Source of the DNA: Amborella trichopoda
Taxonomy: Eukaryota > Streptophyta > Magnoliopsida > Amborellales > Amborellaceae
Direction: 5' to 3'
NCBI RefSeq assembly: GCF_000471905.2
Contig: NW_006498220.1
Coordinates: forward strand, 3,524,454-3,588,453
Length of the DNA stretch: 64,000 nt
A program made the translations under genes and the position numbers. Of this stretch, positions 54,914 to 64,000 are shown piece after piece (positions within the stretch are counted from its first letter, which is position 1; each line of letters starts with the position of its first letter). Below the pieces are notes generated by a model. The model was not told where the DNA came from. It ran no database searches and saw only the letters and a program-made list of their open reading frames with translations.

Positions 54914-55941
54914 GAAGTAAGGCCCAAACATGGATGGATGATTAATTTCTAACCTAATTGATGGAAATTAATAATTAAATGAATTAAAGAAAATTAAAAA
55001 AATAGGGGAAAATGATGATTTTGCCCCTACACCAACAATTTGTGAAATTCCAAACAGGTTCTTGTAATGACCATGCAATCTTCATGATTTTTTGGGATCC
55101 TTATGATCTTCATTCGGCCAAAAGAGTATTCTTTTCTTGATCAGCTCAGAATGACAATCGTTTTGCTATCCTTTTTTAACCATAGATCGGACTCTCGAGC
55201 CATTATCATGATAAGACAAAACATGGGAAAACTTGCAATCTTAGATTTAAGATTCAGTTCGTTTCTCAGTGTGTTTCTTCGGTTTCTTCACTATAGCATA
55301 TCAAACATGTTGCCACAATCGATTTACAAAACGAACGACTCGATTTGGTGCTCGGACAGTTATTTTCCAAAATTTGAGCTCGATCAGACTCGGGTTGAGA
55401 AAGATATGGCCATGTGAAGTTTTTCCTCGAAATTGAGAACCACAGTTTCCATTAATGGAAATTGGTTCACCGTGGGTTCACCGTAATAATGTACAACCTA
55501 CCCATTTTGCATAATGTGGTCATAACTTGCGTTGAAAGCATCGCAATGCGTCGAAAATTGGTACCCGAGAGTTTTCTAACATTATGAATCCAATGGAGAT
55601 GGTCTGTAGACCATTTGACGCTATGATAATGGTGTTGTAGTTCAAAGTCCACTTTCAGCATGATAGAGGTAGAATTTCTCAAAACGATTTTGACATCTAC
55701 ACTGCTTAAAACTCGCCGAATTCTGACAAAACTTGACAGGTATTCTTAACAATCTCTTAGGCATGATCTCGAACCTTCTTAGGTCATTTTGATACTGCTG
55801 GAAATTTCAATTCTAGATTAGGGCTTATTGACCTTCGGCTTCCATAATCCACAAGCATTTTCGTACTTACGGACCTAGGTCACGAACTGCTCTCTCCTTA
55901 TTCACACCAGGGATACAAGTGATGGAAAATGACCTCAAACA

Positions 55942-56540
55942 TGCTTCATGAGGTTTGATATTTCTTCTTTTTAAAGACCCTGATTTTTCTAGTTTTTTGG
56001 TCACCTCTTTCTAAAAGAAGTTTGACTCTGGGTCGTGCCATAGTGCATGCCCTAGGTCAAAATGACGAGGCTGGAGTTATTTAGACAATGTCAAAGTCTG
56101 AACTTTTCCTAGTTCTTGGCGAAGGTACCGTGGGTACTTCGAAGTCCATCTCGAGATGCAATGTTGCAATCTATGTGCTTGGGGACTCGTTTAGTGAAGT
56201 CGCACCACGATAATGTAAAACCTACCTGTTTGAGGCCGTACGGGTGTAGACCGCTTTGGGTGGTCCGATTGAGCCCAAATTTGGTCCCCAAGGGTTTTTG
56301 ATATTTTGAGTGTGATGGTGGTGGTCTGGTACTGTTTTAAAGCCGCTAGCATGAGGCTACAGTTGTAGTGTCTCTCTTTGGTACAATAGCATTCCTCCCA
56401 GGTTGCTTGGTCCGAGACTTATTTCATAGCACGACTTTGATTTGTCGGTGTTTTGAGTACGAGTAGGACGAAGTTGTAATCGGCTCTCTCCTTATTCGTG
56501 TGGGAGCTGTGAGTACAAAAAAAATGACGTATAACAGACA
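55942..56540 (-). mobile_element. Diverged Tat LTR U3 fragment (minus strand)
   Basis: On the minus strand it starts TGTCTGTTATACGTCATTTT at 56540 and shows the ordered landmarks of the E/F LTR start: GAATAAGGAGAGAGC (read as CTCTCTCCTTATTC near 56481), a GTGATGGTGGTGGTC-like block and a CACCACGATAATGTAAAACC block. It stops before the TATA and CT tract. It is a third, more distant LTR subtype, truncated by the F element on its left. Confidence 0.55.
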
Positions 56541-57311
56541 AGTTTGAAGGATGGGTCAATTCCCAACCTGTGAAGGGCGATCTAAGGGTCGATACTAGGC
56601 ATCTCTTGGTAATGCCAGGCAAAGACATCTACGTTGGCTCATAAGAATTCAGCATATTCCCTCTTTTCTTCAGAAGACATAATGGCTAAGATAAAAGTAG
56701 GTCTTGGATTAGTTTCATCACCCAAGTTCACCTCTTCCAAATCATCAGATGTAGCTTGACCAACATCTTCCAGCACTTCTGGAGCATCTTGTATCTCCTC
56801 CTCATTAGAAAATATGGGATCAGAAGTCTATTCATTCACTTCGAATGCTTCAACTTATAGTTTCATGGGTGAGGATTCCTATTTCACCTTTTTCACCTTT
56901 TTCACCTTTGAATATTCAGATTTTTTAGAAGTTTAGAGAACTTATGCTTCTTTTAGATGTTCTTCAGTAATGACCACTTCAGTAGTTGGTCAAGAGGGTG
57001 AGGATGACAGTTCTTGAGATAATATCATTTGGGAGGTTTGGTCGATAAAGAGCGACCATGGGTGTATGATAACATGCCCCAGGTAACCAAGGCCTTGCTT
57101 TTGAGTGTGTTGAGTTGTTGTGGTTTCAATCATTGCAAAGGGTGCTAGCATTCCCTTTCCATCATTCAACCCTTGATTATTGGATGGCCCATAGACCATC
57201 TTCCTCATAATTTGGTGAACTTTAGGACTATATAAATCCCATTGTAGTATCATTGCAACGTCAATATAAGGATTACTCCTAGGCTTCTTCTGGATATCTG
57301 TGCCTCGAATT
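56541..57311 (-). pseudogene. Protease-RT linker fragment of a Tat pol
   Basis: The minus-strand order is VHQIMRKMVYGPSNNQGLND (57200), QKQGLGYLGHV (about 57085), an acidic stretch (56700-56830), NLGDETNPRPTFILAIM, SSEEKREYAEFL, ANVDVFAWHYQEMPSIDP and LHRLGIDPSFKL, ending at 56541. This is the entry to RT as in the E element (20850-20985). The RT catalytic region is absent because the sequence passes into the LTR fragment at the FKL codons. Confidence 0.75.
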
Positions 57312-58620
57312 TTTGGGCCATATCTTACTTGTCCTGAATCAGATCACATTTAAATTTTGTGAGCTCATTTGTCTTGTAAAGACAAGCGTTTTGATGTGTG
57401 GCACGTCTCGTGACGACGCCCAAGTGCAGAGAAAAGCTAGAGACAAGTTGCTAATCCATGAAAAAAGTTGCAGGAAAATCAACAGCGACACGCCTCGCTC
57501 GAGCGGCCAAATCACAGTGCTCGCATGTCGAATTGATGCGAGACCAGTTCCATCATGTGCGCAAGGTCTAGGGCTATCTCTGGTCTAAACGTCATACATC
57601 ATGAACGGTCGGATTTTGCATACAAAGCCAATAAAGTGATTGTAAATTCTGACATCCAAATTTCAGATTCTGACCATAACCTAAAAGTTGCGAAATCTTC
57701 TTCCGGGCATGAAATCAAGTTGCGTTTGTTACCACGTTATCATGACGGTATGCTTAGTGTGACCTAGTGAAGAAATCACGAAAAAATATCAAGAAAAGAG
57801 CACATTATCGATCCAAAGTCTTCAAGATTCATCAAAATTTCAAATCGCATGATTTTGCCTTAAAAACACGATCCATGGCTCGAAGTTGGTATCCAATCGA
57901 TTGTCATGCCGACCCCTAGAAGAAAACAATCATCTTTAGATCAAACAAGAACTAAAAAAAACCCCGGATCATCCATGGAAGATAACACACATTCTAGGGC
58001 AGCAGTAGGGACTATTTTGGAATTCCATGAATTGTTAAGTTGGAGCAAAACAGTCATTTTGCATCCATTTTTAGAATTTATTTTAATTCAATTAAATTGT
58101 AGTTATTATCAATTGAGATAGTTTTTGGGCATCCACCCATGTTGGGCCCAATTCTATAAATACATGCTAAACTTAATTGTAATGCATTAGAAAGCTCTAC
58201 CCTGATTCCCCCTCAAAATTTCAATTGATTAATAAAGTTTGTGCTTTTGCTTTGAGTTCGTGGACACATCTTGGAGAGAGAGAGTAGATAAAAGAAAAGA
58301 GTTGGTACCCTTCGATAAGGTATTTTTCTCTCTCCTCCTCTCTTCTCTATCTCTTTCTTTCTCTTCCTCTCGTCTTTAGCTCTTTCTCTCTCCTCCTCTC
58401 GTCTCTATCTTCCTCCTTTTTTTTTACCTCTCTCTGGCTTTCTCTCTCTTTTCTTTCTTCTTTTCTCAGCTTCTCTCTCTTCTTCTCTATGAACATGTAC
58501 GACAATTGCAGAGCCGTGCATGTCATCTTCTTCCTTCACTTTCTCTAACCCACATGGCGATGGAAACAATGTGTGTGTTCCATTCTCTCTCTTTCTTCTT
58601 CTTCTCGATCTTTCTCTCTG
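57312..58620 (+). mobile_element. Tat-type LTR fragment H
   Basis: It begins inside U3 (CATATCTTACTTGTC, equivalent to GACCTATATCTCACTCGTTC in other LTRs) and includes the conserved core, a TATAAATA box (58155-58162) and a CT-rich tract (58320-58490). It ends at about 58620 where LTR I begins. Both ends are missing. Only one or two hairpin-like units are left (near 58505-58530), and U5 is absent. Confidence 0.78.
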
Positions 58621-59893
58621 GTAGGAAGCAGGTCAATAAAAGCCTACAAAATAGTGGAAATTCCCAATAGTTTCTGAATGGCCCCAGAATCGGTTAAGAT
58701 CATCATCAATAGTTCAAAAGACCACCTGTCGAGTTTCATCACAATCAGACATGTCTAAGGCAGTGAACACAAAGAAACAACTTTAGCAAAATTCGTCTCT
58801 AGCACCCTAAAATGGACCCTGTAACTAGGTGCATACTTTTGGTACGTCAAACAGCTGTGGGACCACCACCATTAGATCCAGCATGGTCGAAAACCCCTAC
58901 GGGTCAAGTTTCGACTTAATCGAGCATTCCAGAACAAAGTTATGGGTAAAAGACTAAAAAGGGGTAGGCCGCACACTATTCCCATGTGGCCACCCAGCAC
59001 TACAACACTATTAAAGATGGTTGTTGTCACAGTCACAGGCAGGCACTTTCGGGGCCTATATCTCACTCGTTCCAAGTCAGATCGCTTCAAAATTTAGTGA
59101 GCATGTTCGTCTCATCAAGACGAACAATTCGATATATGATATGCCCATGAATGACGCCCGAGCAGAGAGAAAAACTAAATGAAAGTCGTTGATCTGTGAA
59201 GGAAGTTACCGAAGATTCAGCAGCAGAACAACTCGTTCGAGCAGCCAGATCACGACGCTCGTATACCCAATCGGCACGGAACCCATTACATTAGCTGCGT
59301 GAGATCTAAGACAATCTCTGGTCCAAACCTCACGTACGATGAATGATTGGATCTCACACACGAAGGCGTCAAAGCTGTTGCAAATTTCGGCCGCTGGATG
59401 TTAAGATTCCGGCAAAAAACTCAAGATGACAAAATCTTCATCCGAACACAAAATCAAGCTACGCTCGTTGCAACATGATCGTGATGGCATGCGCAGTGTG
59501 ATTCAATGAAGAAATCACAAAGAAACATCAAAGAACGAGCACACAATCGATCTGAAGTTTTCAAGCTTCATCCATGATTCAAGTCTCATGATCATGGGCC
59601 AAAAACATGATTCATAGCTCGAAGTTGGAATCAAAATGATTGTCATGCCGAGCCCTATAAGAAACTAATAATTTTTCAATCAAATGGGCATCAGAACGAC
59701 CTCGAGTCAGCCATGGAAGATCACGCAAGTTTTGGGGCAGCAGCAGGGTCTATTCTAGAATTCCACACATTGTTAGGCAGGGGCAAAATAATCATTTTGC
59801 ACCTATTTTTAGAATTTCTTTTAAATCAATTAAGTTGTAATTATCTTCAATTCTAGGTAGTTTTTGGCGCACACTAACGTTTTAGCCCAATTC

Positions 59894-59901
59894 TATATAA
59901 A
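59894..59901 (+). promoter_or_regulatory. TATA box of LTR I
   Basis: TATATAAA in the context AGCCCAATTC-TATATAAACAGGC, identical in context to LTR A. Confidence 0.6.
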
Positions 59902-60044
59902 CAGGCACTGCCTCATTGTATAGGGGACAGATTCATTCTTCTTAGATCAATCGATAAAATTATGATTTTTGTTTGAGTTTGTGGGAACGTCTTGGTGAGA
60001 GAGAGGAGAGAGAAAAAAGGGTCAGTACCCTTTAAGCAGGTAAG

Positions 60045-60375
60045 TTTCGCTCTCCTCCCCCTTTTTATCTCTCCTCCCTTATTTCTCTCTCCTCCCTTCC
60101 TTCTCTCATCCCCTCATCTCATCTCATCTCTTTCTCTTTCTCTCTCCTCCTCTCTTCTTGTCTCTATCTCTTTCTCTCCTCTCTTCTCATCTCTATCTCT
60201 CTCTTCCTCTCTTCTCATCTCTATCTCTTTCTATCTCCTCCTCTCTTCTCATATCGATCTCTTTCTCTCTCCTCCTCTCTTCTCATCTCTATCTCTTTCT
60301 CTTTCTCCCTCCTCCTCTACTCTCGTCACTATCCTTACTCTCTTTTCTTCTCATCTCTATCTCCATTTGTCCACT
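60045..60375 (+). repeat. CT-rich tract of LTR I
   Basis: Imperfect TCTCTTTCTCTCTCCTCC repeats with ATCTCTATCTC words, between the TATA box and the hairpin array. Confidence 0.85.
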
Positions 60376-60379
60376 TCTA

Positions 60380-61010
60380 ATGCAAATGGTGAGGCCTAGC
60401 ACCGGTTGGTTCTCTCTTTCTTCTATCACAACTGGCGAGGCCTAGCACCGGTTGGTTTTTTCTTTCTTCTGTCAGTCAGCGAGACTTATCGTCGACTGGT
60501 TTTCTCTCTTCTTTTGTCAAGTCAGTGAGACCTAGCGTCGACTAGTTTTCTCTCTCTTCTTCTGTCAGTCAGTGAGACCTAGCACCGACTGGTTTTCTCT
60601 CTCTTCTTTTGTCAGTCGACGAGACCTAGTGGCAACGAGTTTTCTCTCTTTCTTTTGTCAGTCGGCATGACTTAGCATTGACTGGTTTTCTCTTGCCTCA
60701 TCTGTCAGTCAGTGAGGCTTAGCACCAACTAATTTTCTCTCCCCTCTTCTGTCAATTGGCAAGACCTATCATCGACTGATTTTCTCTCTTTTCTTTTGTC
60801 AATCGACGAAACGTAGCATCGACTGGTTTTCTCTCTCTTCTCCTATCACAACCGATGAAAACTAGCACCGGTTGGTTTTCTCTCTTCTCTTTTGCCAATC
60901 GGTGAAGCCTAATGTCGACTGGTTTTCTCTCTCCTCTTTGTTCAATCAGCGAAACGTAGTGCCCACAGGATTTCTCTCTCTCCTTCAAACACAGTCGATA
61001 AGCCTAACGC
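60380..61010 (+). repeat. Tandem hairpin-unit array in LTR I
   Basis: About eleven units of 55-60 bp. At 60566-60591 the arms are CAGTCAGTG and CACCGACTG around AGACCTAG (one mismatch). Neighbouring units use CAGTCGGCA, CAATCGACG and AACCGATG with related partners. The stem family is shared with LTR A, and the spacers are TTTTCTCTCTCTTCT. Confidence 0.78.
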
Positions 61011-61814
61011 CGACTATGCCTTCCTTCTCTCTCTCCTTTATCCTCTCGTCTTTCATACTTTTCTCTTCCTTTCTTCTCCCTCCTTCTTTCTTTCCCTTCT
61101 TCTCTTCTTATTCTTTTCCCATAGCATTAATTCTACTATTCCTTCATTTGACTAAGAGGGATTGAGGTTAGCCTCTCGTGGTAGTCATGTCGTCTAGCCG
61201 TAATGTTGTTGTGCCAAGATTACTTGGCTCGCTTTATTGCCACAACAGACTGACCATCGTTCCTAGCTAGTCGTTGTTGGTAATGATCTCTAGTAGTAAT
61301 CATGTGAGCCGGTCTTAGTTACCGAACCCGCTTTACTACCATGTTGGGTCAATTATCCACCAGCCTAGTCATCGCTCTGATCCTCTCGCTTAGTCGAATT
61401 CATCTCTCCCCTATTTTTCTTTCTTCTTTTTGAATGTGCATGCTTGTGTACGTTCATCAAAGAGGAAAAGGGTGAGGTCTAACCCACTGTCTTATAACCT
61501 TTGCCATATATGTGTGTGATTATAGAAAAGCAGTAAACAGAAGAATACAAGCCAAGGGAGGCGATTCCGAACCAGTTTTATTACTGGAGGGCTTTCTTCC
61601 TGATCTAAGAGGGCGCCAACGCAAGTCAGCCCGAGTAAGTCTCACACCCACCTTTAAATTCCTCTCTCACCGGTTAGTAACGCATGCCCTTGTTCTCGAA
61701 TGAGGTTCCCGAGAGAGTGATCCCAAAACATCTCGGGTCTCCCTCGAAACTCGAGATGCACACCGCCCGATCCCAAGAGGATTTGAAGGGTGAGATCGAG
61801 GCACCTAACCAGCT

Positions 61815-61832
61815 TGGCGACTCCAGTAAGTA
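61815..61832 (+). other. Primer-binding site, tRNA-Arg type (I element)
   Basis: TGGCGACTCCAGTAAGTA. The first ten bases match the tRNA-Arg complement; the distal part has decayed. It lies three bases after the LTR end, as in the G and F elements. Confidence 0.75.
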
Positions 61833-62022
61833 CTTACTACCCCTTAGTCGGATGGTTCTTGTTTGTCTAGTTTCTTTCTTATCTACTTTCATTATCTTTT
61901 CACATTTTATATATGGCTTACGGGTTCGGTAACCCTTTTATCTGAATCAAGGATTTTTTATCCCCGTATTCAAGAGCATCCCTAGGGAACAAGTTCCATC
62001 GACTTCATTCCTAACCATCCTC

Positions 62023-62643
62023 TTGAGCAAAATCCCCTTGTCTAGCTCCCAGGTCTTAACCTGGACCAGTGTGAGGTGGGACTTAAAGGTCCCTCACTCC
62101 CCATCTTCTCTCTCTGGTGGAAACTCCACCAAGGTGCTCTACATCGGCAGCACTTTTGTTGCCCTACACAACATGCATTCAGCCACCGGCAAATCACTTA
62201 CCGGTCATGTTTTTTAGGTACGCCGGAAGGCTGCCCAGTTCCTTTCTGCAAAAGGCAAGAAATTTTCCATTACTGTTAGGGGTCGTCATAAGGCTACCCC
62301 CCACATTTCTACACCATTGATCTCTATCCCTAGAGGCTCAATACGTCGTGGCGGGAACCCCACGGTCTCCATCCCTCACATACACCACAAGGCTCATGGG
62401 TTACTCACTCGAGCCACACCTTGGGGCAACCTTTTTGTCACCTCAAGACTGTGTCCAAGATCAAACCTTCTGAGGCTAGGTCCTGCGCACGCTACTCATG
62501 TGCATCTCATTGCTCGGGGCAACGTTATAGCCACTCTAACCCGAGTACACCAGAGACGACCTTCTTGTCCTCCTACTCTGCACACACAAGCGCACCCTGT
62601 AAGGAACATGCCTACACATGTTCTCTTGCAAACACAATGTTAG
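62023..62643 (+). pseudogene. Leader reading frame, first segment (I element)
   Basis: A single frame from 62023 to 62643, about 206 codons, is interrupted only by TAG at 62215-62217. Motifs in order: RWDLKVPHS, TKVLYIGSTF, HNMHSATGKS, VRRKAAQFLSAKGKKFSITV, GRHKATPH, SIPRGSIRRGGNPTVSI and LTRATPWGNLF. The same order and frame appear in the G and F leaders. It is strongly basic (many Arg, Lys, His), which would fit nucleic-acid binding, but that is inference. It stands between PBS and gag. Confidence 0.55.
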
Positions 62644-63415
62644 ACCACATGCTCGAGCTTGGGTTCACCCCCATGTCACCTATGACACTTCTTTAAGGGG
62701 CACACATGCGTCACCATCACAAACGCCCTCTCACCCTCGACTTAGGCCTCCTTATGAGTCAACCTTGCTCCGACCCTTCCTTCTTCATCGAGCAAGAACC
62801 TTCAACCTTAGTATTAGAAGGTTTTCCCTAAGAGTACCATCCTGAATCAGCCCCGTCACTTTGGTCGTGTCTCTCGAGCCCACAAGAGGCCTCGGGACAT
62901 CGACCTGATGGAAGTTCGAGTCCTTCATCTGTCCCAGCCCATGATGACTCCAGCTCCTAGCCCTCACCCATTGCCGCACCTGATGAGACAGCTCGCTCCT
63001 GTGCAAGAAGAGCTGACCAGCCGCGACTTAGATCGCAGTTTTATCAAGACGTCTATCAAAACCTCAAGGCTAAACACGATAGAGGCCTGCAAATTTTGAC
63101 TAGGGAGGTGACCAAGGCAGTCAAAACAACCAATTATGACGACGCTCTTCACCTGAATCCCTTCTACCCCCTTCAGACAATGAAGCCTGAAGAAGAGCTC
63201 CATGAGCATTGCGTTATGGTTACTGTTGTAGAAAAAGACTCAGCCGCTCAGCAGCCACGATCTCAAGACTGTCGAGTACCGATCCAAACACGATCGGCAT
63301 ACAAGAGTTGAGTTCAGTCAAGGCATGTTGGTCCCCTGCTGACTGACTTACCACGTATGTCCGCAAGTCCTCTGTTGCCACTAACGCCGACCTCCATAGT
63401 GAAACGGTCAGCGTA
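62644..63415 (+). other. Remainder of the I leader, with second conserved coding-like segment
   Basis: The frame around 63012-63311 reads QFYQDVYQNLKAKHDRGLQI, LTREVTKAV, NPFYPLQTMKPEEELHEHC and SQDCRVPIQTRSAYKS, then TGA. Counterparts are at 27985-28245 (G) and, frameshifted, about 41085-40800 (C, minus). After the stop, GPLLTDLP near 63332 corresponds to EPLLTDLP in the C fragment, where it is in frame with gag. The part 62644-63010 matches the G and F leaders loosely. Confidence 0.5.
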
Positions 63416-64000
63416 ATGGTCGTAAGCGAGCCCGGTGATGCTCAAGAAGAGCGCATGAACAAGTTTGAGGATATGGTCGCGATGATGGAAAAGATCAATA
63501 GTATCAATACTGCAAGCCAGTCGACTAACCATGAGGTCAATTCCCATCACTGTGATGGTGCATTTCTACGTCAACCCCCTCCTTCTACCTCACAAGACAA
63601 TTCTGTCCCTCATCCCGTCTCTCAGATAGACATTGACACTATGGTCACCCATAGCCTCAAGAACAGACAAATCCCAGGGATACAGGGCGTGACACTTTAT
63701 CAAAGGCCATAGCCCTCATATATTGATCAGGTCTCGTTTCCTTCATATTATAAGAAAGGGAAGTTTCCGTTATTCAACGGAACCACATCCCCAAACCAGC
63801 GTATTGCCCCCTTCTAGACAGCGTGTCGGGAAATAGTGACTGACGAGAGACTTCTTCTTCGACAGTTCGTTGAGACCCTCGATGGCTTAACATATCAATG
63901 GTATGCCCGACTTCCTCCAAACTCAGTGCATACGTGGGAGAAGATGGAGAATCTATTCTATCAACACTTCTATGAGGTCGAGAGAGAGGTTCAAACCATC
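63416..64000 (+). pseudogene. gag pseudogene of the I element, cut by window end
   Basis: It begins VMVVSEPGDAQEERMNKFED (first ATG 63416, though the frame is open upstream), then VSQIDIDTMVTHSLKNRQIP, a stop at 63710-63712, and further KKGKFPLFNGTTSPNQRIAP, a TAG at about 63818, CREIVTDERLLLRQFVETLD, GLTYQWYARLPPNSVHTWEK and MENLFYQHFYEVEREVQTI up to the edge. This is the Tat-type gag core; it keeps one frame apart from the stops and is the best preserved gag core here. Confidence 0.85.

Larger units (their letters stand above)
53038..55941 (-). mobile_element. Tat-type LTR F (5' LTR of the F element)
   Basis: It begins TGTTTGAGGTCATTTTCC at 55941 and ends at CA next to the spacer and PBS at 53038. 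It is the closest relative of LTR E: the same start, the same CACAGACGG hairpin family and the same GA-rich run. TATA box at 54906-54913, CT-rich tract about 54190-54775, hairpin array about 53600-54190. It is complete at about 2.9 kb and shows the U5 part that LTR E has lost. Confidence 0.88.
58621..61811 (+). mobile_element. Tat-type LTR I (5' LTR of the right-hand element)
   Basis: It lacks about the first 45 bases: it opens at GGAAGCAGGTCAATAAA, equivalent to position 45-50 of LTR B. It then has U3, a TATA box (59894-59901), a CT-rich tract (60045-60375), a long hairpin array (60380-61010) and a complete U5 ending in CACCTAACCA at 61811, three bases before the PBS. It is closest to LTRs A and B. 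Confidence 0.88.

Noticed and set aside
1..64000. Host protein-coding genes, tRNA or rRNA genes
   Set aside because: I looked for non-transposon domains, intron-exon patterns and cloverleaf-like sequences and found none I could support; every recognisable protein motif belongs to gag, pol or the element leader.

Overview
This window looks like plant nuclear DNA from a large, repeat-rich genome. Essentially all of it is decayed LTR retrotransposon sequence. I found no host gene, tRNA, rRNA or CRISPR array, and no bacterial-style operon. The main family is a Ty3/gypsy element of the Tat (Ogre/Tat/Athila-related) kind. The evidence is a tandem pair of RNase H domains in pol (ordinary RNH followed by an archaeal-type aRNH), a primer-binding site complementary to the 3' end of a plant tRNA-Arg, LTRs of about 3 kb, a long leader before gag, and a long repeat-bearing 3' untranslated region. 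The species cannot be named from the sequence.

Layout, left to right. (1) 1-10888, plus strand: LTR A (cut by the window start), an internally deleted pol remnant with RNH, aRNH and integrase, a 3' region ending in TTAAACT-type repeats, and LTR B. (2) 10889-23766, minus strand: LTR E joined tail-to-tail with LTR B, then a 3' region, the best preserved pol of the window (RT, RNH, aRNH, INT; protease missing) and the end of gag. (3) 23767-40050, plus strand: LTR G, tRNA-Arg PBS, a leader with a conserved coding-like segment, gag, an acidic coiled-coil reading frame where pol should be, an inverted protease fragment, a repeat-rich 3' region and LTR D. (4) 40051-55941, minus strand: a gag fragment, LTR C, a leader with its PBS, and LTR F. 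LTR C is split by a nested second-family element at 43555-50752. That element has TGTAACGACCC-type LTRs, a tRNA-iMet PBS, a gag with two CCHC knuckles, a 95-bp tandem repeat, no pol, and GTTT target duplications. (5) 55942-57311, minus strand: an LTR fragment and a pol linker fragment. (6) 57312-64000, plus strand: LTR fragment H, LTR I with PBS, leader, and a gag running off the right edge.

None of the coding regions is intact; every one carries stops, frameshifts or deletions. The pieces together still show the family's gene order: LTR - PBS - leader reading frame - gag - protease - RT - RNH - aRNH - integrase - 3' repeats - LTR.

The most interesting signal is not a protein. The transcribed part of these LTRs carries tandem arrays of small hairpins. 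The stem sequence differs between LTR subfamilies and even between neighbouring units, but pairing is kept by matched changes in both arms. The second is a coding-like leader segment whose reading frame is recognisable in several diverged copies upstream of gag.
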